Below are positions 47,540 to 58,543 of a stretch of DNA of 64,000 nt, one piece after another. Source of the DNA: Halichondria panicea. Taxonomy: Eukaryota; Porifera; Demospongiae; Suberitida; Halichondriidae. Positions within the stretch are counted from its first letter, which is position 1. The number at the start of each line of letters is the position of its first letter. The position numbers and the translations under genes were made by a program. The notes below the pieces were generated by a model, which worked only from the letters and a program-made list of their open reading frames with translations, did no database searches and was not told the DNA's origin. The stretch covers positions 4,656,169 through 4,720,168 of the forward strand of contig NC_087386.1 in the NCBI RefSeq assembly GCF_963675165.1, read 5' to 3'.

Positions 47540-48900
47540 CCCTCAACAATCAACCATTTAGTGATAGAGAAACTGATGTGATGTGTACATGTAGTATCAA
47601 ACCATAAATTGTTACGTAGCCTTTACTTACGAAATCATTATGTTTCCCTGCTGTCATTTTGAAAACATTGAAGTCTCTAAAAATAAACCAGCGCGATTCC
47701 GGAGTTTGTGATCACCTTATATAATAGATACTATCTTGCGCATGCTATTACATTTCTTTAACTGAACAATCGGTCGACTGTTCCTGCATGGGGCTAGCTA
47801 GCCTCGATTCCAAGCCGCTGCATGAGAAAGGCTATTCAAGGGGCTGGAGTCGAGGCTAGGGGCTAGCCTATAATGTAATTATGGGAACAACGGATGTGAC
47901 AGGGGAGAGAGTGAGAGGGCGCTATAGTCTGTTCACCGTTAGACAGATAACTACTCGAACATCCATTTGCATGAGACAACATCCACATGCAGAGATTAGC
48001 CAGATAATAATTATAACCCCAACTCACATGATCATCCCTATCAAACATCCATGCATGCATGCATGGTTTATAATTATGTATCACCTTGATTTATATATTT
48101 ATATCTTATGAACTAAAGTACGTAAAATATAGTATTATACTGCCACGAACAGTTTTCACCAAGGAAAATACGGTCACGTATTATGATTGTTATTTGCACT
48201 AGGAAAATGTAGGTTTTTGCTTGTCAAAAATTATATTAAGCTAAATATTAACATAATGTGATCATTTGTTTTTAAACAAAATGGGGGGCCTCCAACTATT
48301 CGTTGTGTTTACAAAAGCATGCATGGGATTGCCCGGCCGGATTCATGCATGCAGGGAATAATAATTTATTAAGTATATACCTTGTTGATTTTTCAAGTTC
48401 TTGCTTACTACTGATGACTGTACATGCATGGGTATTACTATTGGTGTAATCCCTATAGAAACATCTATACATGCACTGTGATGATTTAAGTTGCTTATTG
48501 TATATATAGCAAAGTTAACCTAGATATAATACTGAATTATAGCTATATAATATATATAATTATAGCTATTATGTACACCATTAGTCAAGCAGTGATAATT
48601 ATTTCCCCTCCCTGTATACCATGGCTATGCATTTGCATGTGGTTTGTTTTGATCAAGAGCTGTGATGATCCTGGAACTTTTAATTGAAATGAGATTCACA
48701 GCCTGACTATATTTATAGACTATAATTATTTCCAGGAAATAGCTTCTGAGTCATGTGCCTGCATGCACATGTTTCTATAAGCCTGTGGTAAAATTGTACA
48801 CAGCCTTTACTGCTCTGAAATATGTAAGTTCATTTGTCGTATATTGCTAGATCTACAATTATATTCTAAGTGATTATACAATTATGCTAGATTATTTTAG
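47540..48900. other. Intergenic region between LRR receptor and bHLH-Zip gene
   Basis: Contains one hairpin element (47799-47858) and AT-rich DNA. A 5' exon and promoter of the downstream bHLH gene may lie here, since its first recognised exon is open upstream to a TATAG acceptor-like site at 48910, but none could be identified. Confidence 0.4.
47799..47858. repeat. Short AGCCTCGA hairpin element
   Basis: CTAGCCTCGATTCCAAG paired with CTGGAGTCGAGGCTAG, with a near-identical inner part (GAAAGGC, ATTCAAGGGG) to the element at 45226. Confidence 0.8.
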
Positions 48901-48959
48901 CTTTGTATAGATCCTTCAGCAGTAGTTTTAAAGGAGCTGTAGACTATTTGAGCATAGAC

Positions 48960-51900
48960 ATGACTGCTGAGGATTCTCCTGCTGATGACAGGGTGTGTCT
49001 AATACTACAGGCAGCTCAAGACCTGGAGAGTCCTAATCCTGATGCAGTTTCAGGCAATAATCTAACTGCAGGCACCAGTAGAGCAGTGAAGAGGAAAAAT
49101 GGTTGCAGCAGCCAAGAAAGAGAAGCAGAAATTGATAAGGATGGTATGCTGGCCACTTTTCATCATGAGGAAATCTCAGGTATACATATAATTATAATTA
49201 TGCTGATCATAATTATTATTGCAGCAAGCAATATAGATGTGTTGTATACCATGTGCCACATGATGTGGTAAATCTTGATCACAAAGTGTTAATAGAGCTT
49301 GGGATTAGGTATAGTAGTATTTTGTGGTAGGGAACGAAGTGTCCAACATGGCTGCATGGATACCCTTTCCTTTGCAATAATCAATAATATTTATAGTACA
49401 TCTCAGTCTCAGATGGGTCCTGTTATTACTTAAGTACTTAAGAGAAGATAAGCATACATGTCAATAGAGGGTTTCTAAAGTTAATAGCGTATAATTATGT
49501 ATAGTTAATGCAAATCACCTCCATTGTCTCTTGCATGCGTGCATACACGCACGTTCACGCACACGCACACGCACACGCACACGCACACGCACACGCACAC
49601 GCACACGCACACAGATTCAGACATGGAAACGGACAGAGAAAGTGAAGAGTCTGGCCTTCCCTTATCTTCTGATTTTCATTTGATCTCACACAAAAAGGGA
49701 GGGAAAATGCGAGCCAATCTCGACTCCAAGTCGGCAGAAAGGGGGAGAAAAAGAGGTCATGGGAAGGGAAAGGTCAGTATTGAGGAGATGATTCAAAAGC
49801 AAGAGTGTGCCAGTCAGATACACAATGAGAACGAGAGGTGCAGGTGAGTGGTGGAAACAGATATCCGTTTATTAATCTAGAAAGAGTGTGTTGACTTAAT
49901 TGCTGTGATCCCCCAAATGTTGTCGACGTGATACGTATGCGTGTATGTAATAAGTGCTGATGTTTCCAACTGGGATTACAAGTGCATGGGTATAACTAGT
50001 TTTTTTGTAACAGAATATCTAGTATTGCATCTAATATATACGGGACATGTATGGTTACCCATACATGATTGGTTTACATACTATAGTTTTGCATGCGCAT
50101 GCATGGTGGCACCACTTACATGTACCCCAGTCAAGGGGCTGAGGTTATTTCAGTTTCTAAGCATCTGTTGTGATAATTTTCTTATTGCTGGACTACCATG
50201 AAGTTTCCTTGGATACAACAGACACACTGTCTGGTATTTGGAGTGAATACACATGGACTCTTTCATGTTTTCCCTGAAAAACACATGTTTTACATAGATT
50301 AAGGAAGGAGTGGGATAGGAAACGGCAGCTGATCACGTGCCAAACGTACATAGACTTGATGCTTGTGGTTAGAAGTCCTTTGATCTCAATCCGCGTTTCG
50401 CTTTTTAATTAGTTAGAGAAAAAGCGTTTAACTCAGCTACACGAAAAACTCTGCTAGAAGAGACGACCATTCAGGGAGGTTTTGTTCATATGCTGCCTTT
50501 GCCAGTGCCTTGTGCATTTTTTGGAGAAAATTTCAAGGTAAGGCGCTTTTTATAGCTGTTTTTGTCTTGATTTCATGTAATTTGACCCTTTTAACAGCCA
50601 TACTGTTCGGGTAAATGCATGCAAAAGTTTTTATGAGTATTGAATATCTTCTGATGCTTATGAGACATGGACTGGTGATACTTACTTTTGGGATTAATTC
50701 GATTGGCTGGCAGAAACATGCCATTTAACGTAAAGTAAATAAATGCTATACTTCAATGTTTTATTAGCTGGTCTCAACTTTGCCAGTAAAGTTTTTAGAG
50801 AAATACTGACATACCTTGTATAGGCTTGAAAATGCCTCTGACTCGTCGAAAGGACCGGGCCCGCAAGAAGAGACTGGAAAGAACCTCAAAAAATTAAATA
50901 ACTCACACGAGAATACCGACACAAGCCTAGACTCCGAGTCAAGCACACCTCATATTGACTCACATGAGAATACCGACACAAGTTTAGACTCTGAAACTAT
51001 TTCAAGCACACCCCAAATTGAACCAAATGTACATCTGAGTGATCTCCTACGAAATCCCCAGTTGCGTAAACCCTGAAATTTCCCCAGGGATGGTCCAATG
51101 CGACTGAGGACTCTGTCACTTCTCTTTGTATGAAGTTGTGTAAAATTAGCTCCGCTACTACCACCAGCCGCCAACCAGTAGTGATTACCCATTGCTTAAC
51201 GGTAAAGAGTGATTTGAAGTAGCTATTGTATGTCCATAACAATAAGTGTGCTGCAAATTCTTTGGCCCTAGTGTTAATATCAGAAGGAATCAGATTTACA
51301 TCCTCTATGAAGGATGTTATAGCTCCTCGAATGACTTCACAGGAGGCACTAGTAGATATACTTGTACCTGCCATTTCTACGTTTCCTATCCCTCTCCTTC
51401 CTTAATCTATATGGTTTTATTAATTGGTGTATCACACTCCTATGCCTTTTTATTGCATGCATGCATGTTCTACTCTCCAGGTGCTCAGACAATTAGACAA
51501 TGGGATATTACTATGTATAACATGATTATCATTAAACCACAAATTTACCAAATACATGTATAATAATATTATACATAATTATAGGGGAGGGGGTACTAAC
51601 TATTATCACTAAAAAGTTTTGCACTGATTATATACAGGAGGAAGGAGCTACGTGTTGCTGTACTTAGTCTTCGAAATCAGTTAACTAGACCCACCAAGCG
51701 ACCTGCCGTCAAATTGGTACTGGAAGCAGCTATTAAAGAACTGAAAGTGAGTAACAGTGTAGAGCATGCATGCAGATCGAGGTCCTGTATATAAAATAGA
51801 ATGCCGTTTTCAAGTAGGGCATGCACAGACTTAGATAGAGGATTGTATATAGAAAGTGTGACAATTGGTAAAACAAATATGCTTCTGCCGTAACCTTTTC

Positions 51901-54900
51901 GTGTGGCTCTGTACCTGAAAATGAAGAGGGTGTAGTCGTTAAAAATAACTGGCTGATGTTTCCCTTATTAATTTTTAGAATTATAATGGTATAATCATTC
52001 TTATAGGAGTATTTTGGTTATGCTAATGGTAATTTCATGTTTTCCACTATTGAATATGCTGCCCTCCCCAAATCTCTAAAAATTATATTTTAGCATTCAG
52101 GCATCTCTAATTGAGTGTTCCTTATCTGTTTTGTTTTTTTACTTTGCTCTGTTGCTGACATTGCCCTCCTACAATAATAGGTCTATGCATGCACATTCCT
52201 TTCTTTTCCTCATAATTTCACCCTGTATATAGGCCTCATACGGTTTGTATGTGAGTGCTACATGTTACCCAGTTCAAAGTTTCAACCAACACACTGGTCC
52301 TCACTTCTACTCTTGCCGTGTAGTTCAGTGTTAACCTCAGTCTGCATGACTGTACTTATCACCCGACTGTGGTAATGGTTAAGCTAGCCATAATGATAAA
52401 GTAGCTTCCCATGGAGTGCCGAGTTAAATACCACATAGAGTATCACGCAGCCATGCTTTCTGGGCCTAGTTTTGAGGTCCAGGAACTAATTCTGTAAGTA
52501 TAATATAGTGCATGCTTGCCATTATTTGCTAATTCTTTACCAGAAAACAGCCGCCACAATTCCCCCCCACTTAATTAGTACACCTTGGTCAATAAAAATC
52601 ATTTAATTCACAGGGTTTCCATCCTTGCCAGTTACAAACCTAAAACCAGAAACTTGTATCTGTCTGTGTTCATCATGTTCTCAAACAAGGAAGGTAATGT
52701 GGTTGAGCTGCTGATATACCCTTCCCTAAGCTAATTATCCAGACAATGTATAAGGATTCTCTGTAACTGTTCTATAAATAAAATCAGGTGGTATAGGTAA
52801 ATTTCATCTTATATATATACATGTACGAGCCTTAAACAAACAAGAAACCAATGCCATCAAATTGATCTACTGTATGGTTGCTATCTATACATAGAATGCT
52901 TTATATTGGTGTCTAATTGATGTAATTATGCATTGACTGGTACTATAGCTTAGCTACTTATAATTGTATTTTCCGAATGCCACCAACTATATACTCTTGT
53001 CTGGCTTCCTAGTGGATTAGCTAGACACAAGTAAATTACTTTTGGTTAGGAAATTTCCTTAGCCTATTATACATAAATAAACGTTTCTCTATGGCGTAAG
53101 TCTGTTGAGGACTTTAATTGTGTTGAGTGCATGGGGCTGAAGAATGTGTATAATGGTTCAATATTTTGCAGTCCCACGTCTACTATATCATCTACATGGT
53201 TGTCTGTATAATAGATATTCTCTGTAGGACAATGCCTACAGTTGTTGACAGTCTGTGCTAATAGCTTTTTGATTGATTAGTTCAATTACAGCTTGGATTT
53301 ATAATGAATCTAATCTAGCAGCCGCTACATTAGCTTTTAACCACTGGGTAAACTCGTATATACCTTGATTCCAATGGTCAACAAAAAACCTCAGCTATAA
53401 TCAAGTTTCAATTGTATTTCATTCAGAATACCACCTGTATAGGTGTGCCGCTATCTATATTGATTGTGTTCCTATATTCAGTTTGCCACCTGTATAGGTG
53501 GCGGCTGCTATTGTGTTGTTCTGCCTATATGGCTGTTGTGTTGTTCTGCCTATATTCAGCTTGCCAACTGCATGTGTCCCATGCAGCTGTTGCCATTAGT
53601 GGTGCTGCCATATATATATATAATTATAGGTGTTGTGTGTTAGGGAAATCTTTAATACTTATATACTCCTGCTTTAATGAGCAGATTCAGAATCACGCAC
53701 ACACACACACACATGCACACACACCAGCCGACTACTGTGACTACTGTAACCCACCCACCCGTGGCCGCCCACACGCCGCCTCGGTTAATAGCGGTAGATA
53801 CATATAATATATACATGCATGCACACTCCAATAATGCCTACAATGGTGTATGCACGCAGGAACTGTGTAGTACTATACAGGCAATTGATTGTATGGGTGA
53901 TTGATCAGCCACCTTAACCCTATACTCCCTATAATATGTATTATAGCTGTACATTCTCTGAATACTTCAAAAGTGTAACAACAACAGCCTCTATATGCCT
54001 TTATTATAGTTCATCACTGCATGGTCACTGCATGCATGTGATGCTACGTTGATTAAAGTACAGGATGTTTTTGTGTATAACTACGGATAGAACATTGAAA
54101 GAATAACAGAATCCTTTACATGTGAGATCAATTTCTAGCGATACTGTTCTGAGAAGTTGGACATTCCCTCATCGTGTTGGTTTTGTTCAAGTTTAATTGT
54201 TGTTCTGGTATATATGGTTCTGTATACTCTTGTAACCTAAATCAACTTAGTAGTATAGATACATAACTATATACATGCACACTCCAATAATGCCTGAAAT
54301 GGTGCATGCAGGAACTGCGGTAGCATGCTGCGCATGTGCAATGGTATAATAATGACTCCTAATAATTCAGTGATTGTTTACTGAACTGAAGTGTTATTTG
54401 AAAGTATAAGGACTGCATGATGTGTCTTTAGGTGGTATCAGGAGTTTAGTGGTATATGTATAATTATAGGTAACAAACTTGAAGTTAATTAAGTCACAGC
54501 TGAGGGAAATTTCAGTCATGTCGGATCCATGTATGACTTTAAAACTCGGACTCCAGGCACCAAATCTTGATTATGCGATGCTACGTATAGTATAATTAAT
54601 TAAATAGTACAAACATTAAAATGTTTTTGCTAAAACAATTAGTGTGCATAATGATTACTTGTTCCTTTCACAACACGGATAGGTTAATATAGCGAAGACC
54701 GCCTAGGTTGCACCGCTTGCATAGCATAACATACGTAGTTGCATAGCATTTTATTGCCAGCTTAATGCAAACAGATGGATGATGTGTTTGGGTTTTGTAG
54801 ACAATGGTTGTCTCCCATATTTACCACATCCATGCATTCATGCTATCTCTGAGTTCATCTCATCTCAATTCATCCATCTCCCTAGTACACTATAACCTAG

Positions 54901-56970
54901 CAACACACATGTACTCTCACGCTTTCAGGACCTTAAAAGGAAAGAGAAGGAAGACATGCGTACGCTGGAGTCTCTGAAGGACAAGGAGAAAAGGCTAACC
55001 ATAGAACTAGAGAACAAAATGTGAGTCTAAAGCATTAAAATATGATTCCTTACGTATATTTACATTTATTAATTATATGCAACACAATTCGTAGACCATA
55101 CATGCATTGGGGAAACTCCTTGCAAATGATGATACCATAATATATTAGAGCGCGGAATTGTCTAAGGCACCGTTAGCTAACATTTTGTGGAGGATTGCTA
55201 ACCCACGAAATTAAGCCCCTCGAAAATGTCGCGCTATACGGTAGAACTATATATATACAACACAAAACAAAGTTTGATAAACATATAATATGTCATCATG
55301 ATTATGTCATCATTCAGGAAGGAATACAAAAGTCGCCCCAGCTCTTCTGGGACGGTTCTTACCTCAGTCCCTCAAGTTCCTCCTCCTGGATCCTTCTTTC
55401 CCCCTCCCATCTCTGGTTCGTGGTTTCCAGCTGTGCCAGGCAATAACATACCAAGGCCTATAGGTGAGTTCTGTATAATTATACTACTATAAGTCTGGCT
55501 TCGTCCCAAAAGCTTAGATTCTAAACTTCTCATACTGATTCATGCAAAACGGTTGGCAACTGAGCTGCATGCATGCAAACAGTATAGTGTTACATCTGGA
55601 GATGGGTCATGGCTTCTTGGGGTGCTAGGCTGTAATGTGCTGAACCAGAAAACCCCTACATATGTTCACCATGGATGGAGCATGTGTGCTTTAGGGTGGA
55701 TGACTGATCGTTATCAAATGCATATGTTGTTAATTGCCGCTATAATTGAATTTTGAATAGTGGAAGGGTGGCTAACCACCGTAACCACGGGTACACACCC
55801 TGCATGAATCGTGCATATATTATATTATAGTGATTCCCGTAATTTTTTGGCATGCACAAAAAATGTGTGCAAAGTATGATCATTATTGCGAGGTATAATC
55901 ATCATTATAATTATTGGTGTTCATATCACCTCGATCAGAAACGTCATATTGTACTTTTATCTTATCTTTGTACAGAAATACCGCCAGTCTCACATATGAA
56001 CTCTCCACCAGTTATATTGTCCCCATGGCCCAGCCATTGCCGCTTTGGAGTACCCACTTACTTTCCCCCTCCGATTTCGCAATCTCCTTTTCCTTTCGGA
56101 AACTCAAGATTTACTCCCTTGATGTTCCAGTACCCCCTTCGACCAACCTCACTCTCCATGCCCCTCACACCTTCCCATCCCACATTCACTGTACACAATA
56201 GCTTCCCTATGATGCAAGGAATGGTCCCTCAACAACTACCACAAGCTGACGAATCACATCGAATGGTCACAATTGTATCTCCAAGAGCACAGGCCTATCC
56301 TCAGTCACCTGCTTACGCTAGAGAATATTCACAATCAGAGGTTCCTCTAGAGAGAGAAAGAACATGTTTTACGGAGAGCGATTTGTTTGAAGCCGAAGAC
56401 AGCAGAGAGTCTTACTCACACAACAATACCAGTTCAAAAAACGGAGGAGAATCAGCTGATACAGAATGCAGATCTTCCAGTGTACTTCATTACACTACTT
56501 CAGCTGATTCAACGAGGAAGCCTGCAACACTGACAGATCGCAATACAATTCTTTGTCAGGAGCAAGAGAGCTTTCCCCATGACTCGCCTCTAACTTTCAA
56601 TATTGTTCATCCACCTCCATCACTGCATCGGCCAATCACAATGCCCACGTATACCAACCACAACAAAGCTCAACGTGTGCAAAAAACTATGCCACCTTTG
56701 TTACGGATTGACAGCGACAGTGAACTAGGAATAATACAGAAATCCATGCAAGGTGAAAAGTCGAAAATAGAATTGAGAGCACATACGAAAGCCTCAAAGT
56801 TTTATCAGATTCACAATTCCGAGCTCGTCACAGTACAGTACTGCAAAAATCCTCACTACAATAGGATATCTTCTTTGAAAAAGATCATGCGAAAGAGAAG
56901 GAAAACTAGCACTAGTGACTCTGAGACCAGTGATGAAGAAAGTGAACTATTAACGACCGCTTATAATTAA
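48960..56970 (+). CDS. Myc-like bHLH-leucine zipper protein
   Basis: Exons 48960-49143, 49615-49843, 51638-51746, 54929-55020, 55318-55463 and 55976-56970 join in frame, 584 aa. Across the exon 2/3 junction lies a bHLH basic motif, HNENERCRRKEL, with the H-E-R-R pattern of Myc/Max/Mad proteins (HNxxERxRR). Helix 1 (AVLSLRNQL), a basic loop, helix 2 (AVKLVLEAAIKELK) and a charged heptad-like helix (DLKRKEKEDMRTLESLKDKE) follow. The rest is Ser/Pro-rich and disordered, ending in a basic patch (KKIMRKRRKTS) and an acidic tail. Unlike Myc, the bHLH-Zip sits mid-protein with about 380 residues after it, and the residues before HN are not strongly basic. E-box binding as a dimer is inferred. The ATG at 48960 is the first in frame; an upstream exon is possible because the frame stays open to 48903. 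Confidence 0.72.
49553..49612. repeat. CA-rich microsatellite ending at a splice acceptor
   Basis: (ACGCAC)n and (CA)n run directly into the ACACAG acceptor of bHLH exon 2 (exon starts 49615), replacing a normal polypyrimidine tract. Confidence 0.85.
50326..50339. promoter_or_regulatory. Paired E-boxes in the bHLH gene intron
   Basis: CAGCTG (50326-50331) and a canonical CACGTG (50334-50339) lie 2 bp apart inside intron 2 of a gene whose product should bind such sites. The base match is direct; a regulatory role is inference. Confidence 0.35.
50824..51076 (+). other. Possible alternative terminal exon of the bHLH gene
   Basis: Open from a TATAG acceptor (exon would start 50824) to a stop at 51074-51076. 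Its phase fits the exon ending at 49843 (AG + G), so splicing would give ERCR followed by LENASDSSKGPG and a tail with two copies of a SHENTDTSLDSE motif, removing the HLH and zipper. Not recognised; it could be a separate gene or chance. Confidence 0.3.
50997..51374 (-). CDS. Unassigned 125-aa ORF
   Basis: ATG-initiated minus-strand ORF (MAGTSISTSASCEVIRGAIT...) in the 1.8-kb intron of the bHLH gene. Amino-acid composition looks protein-like up to about residue 100. No domain is recognised; it overlaps the plus-strand candidate exon at 50824-51076. Confidence 0.2.
   Translation of the reverse strand: MAGTSISTSASCEVIRGAITSFIEDVNLIPSDINTRAKEFAAHLLLWTYNSYFKSLFTVKQWVITTGWRLVVVAELILHNFIQREVTESSVALDHPWGNFRVYATGDFVGDHSDVHLVQFGVCLK
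51747..54928. other. Intron 3 of the bHLH gene
   Basis: 3.2 kb without a recognised exon. It contains short tandem duplications (CCACCTGTATAGGTG and GTTGTTCTGCCTATAT blocks at 53425-53560) and a CA run near 53695. Confidence 0.5.
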
Positions 56971-56999
56971 TTAGTGACCTCATTTCATATTCAAAGTCG

Positions 57000-57960
57000 T
57001 TCTAAGACTGTCTGTCACCCACCCCAGCTGAAGAAGGCACTATACCTAATCACTACCTACATAGTTATTGCAGGTTCACATCTGTTCAGAATTCAATCAC
57101 TGCTGTAACTTTTCCCAATGATTATTAAAATATATTATATATTCTGTGGTTAAATTAATGATGATAAAATATAATAAATAATTGTAGCAAAAAACAGCCA
57201 TAATTATTGCATGAATTAGTTTCCAGTAATTGCAGTTTGTTTTTTTCATCGAGGCCGACAGGGGGAGGGGTCAATAACCTGGATGTAGTAATACAGCAGT
57301 GACACGTTTTTATAGGACCAACATGCACTGGGCCATGGCTATATGCATGCACAATTATCATGGTACTGGGAAGGTTTCGGTAATTCTAATGTGGGCATAA
57401 TTATCAATCAGTTTGGCCATAATAATTATTATATAGCCTACAGAGGAAAAACATCCTTAAGTGTGTGGAGTGCAGTATAATCCTATTATACATATGGATG
57501 TAGGTATTGTGTGCATGTGCACAGAATGCTGCATGAACAAGTCATAATTACCCCGTGCGTGCGCACCAAGTGATTAGTGTGCGTGTGTGTCGGTTTGTGA
57601 ATGTGTGTGGATATAAAAATGAGCGAACTAGATACTTTCATGAACTGCTTTAACTGAGACAGTGGTTAAAAAAATACAAAATACACTGTTTGCTGTCATT
57701 CGATCCTAACGTTAAGGTCGTTACGGTGAAAAGTTATAACCTGTTTGCTGCTGTGCTCAATGCACGGGGCGAATGCTCTATGAGCATCTTGTTAAGACCC
57801 TTATAAGGATCTTAACAAGATGCTTATACATGTAAGAGCATTCAATGTAAGAGCACATGCAGGTTTATCTGATTACAGGAGTCATAACAAACCACCCATA
57901 AGAATTAAGCATGTACATGTACTAACTACACCATGCATATATGTATTGTAGCAAATACAT
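57000..57960. other. Non-coding DNA downstream of the bHLH gene
   Basis: No exon was seen. A hairpin at about 57777-57843 pairs GAGCATCTTGTTAAGA with TCTTAACAAGATGCTT around a TCCTTATAAGG-like centre, flanked by repeated AAGAGCA. Confidence 0.5.
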
Positions 57961-57962
57961 GT

Positions 57963-58093
57963 ATAGCCTCGTTCCCAGGCCGAGTTGTCTCCAAAATTAC
58001 GCGCCAGTTAGCGACCTATAATTATAGCTGGGAACGAAAACTGGTGACCTATAGCGTTATTTTGGAGACAACTCGGCCTGGGAACGAGGCTAT
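57963..58093. mobile_element. MITE with 35-bp terminal inverted repeats
   Basis: Begins TAGCCTCGTTCCCAGGCCGA and ends with its reverse complement; arms of about 35 bp extend through GTTGTCTCCAAAAT. Total 131 bp, no coding capacity. Longer relative of the hairpins at 45226 and 47799. Confidence 0.9.
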
Positions 58094-58543
58094 AAACATA
58101 CATGTTGCAAAGGGAAGAACAGCAACTCCAGACCAAAAATTTCGAGGTAGCCAACCCTGCATGCGTGATAAAGATACGTTGAAGTGGACAACACTTCTGC
58201 TGGGACTTTTAAGAGAAGAACTTCAAAGAGTGTTATCAATTAAGGCATGCATAAGTCCATATTTTAGACTCACCTTTAGATTAAGATAAGAGTTATTCTA
58301 TTGAATGTGTGTGTTTGGTGTGCATACACAAGCGTGTGTATATGGTAATGCTAAACTCATGATATACTGCATAAGTATATATTGCATGTGCACACATGAT
58401 TAGGAGCTAGTCACCAGAAGTCTCATTATTTTATCAAAAATAGGAGGAGCGGCATAAAATCAGCAGTATACATTGCTATACAAAGCCAATCAAATTAAGA
58501 TTGCAGTTTACTGATGTGAAACTCGCTGTGATAAGGCGTTGTG

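Noticed and set aside
49524..49614. Poly His-Thr N-terminal extension of the bHLH exon
   Set aside because: It is the CA/ACGCAC microsatellite upstream of a good ACACAG acceptor whose phase fits the previous exon.
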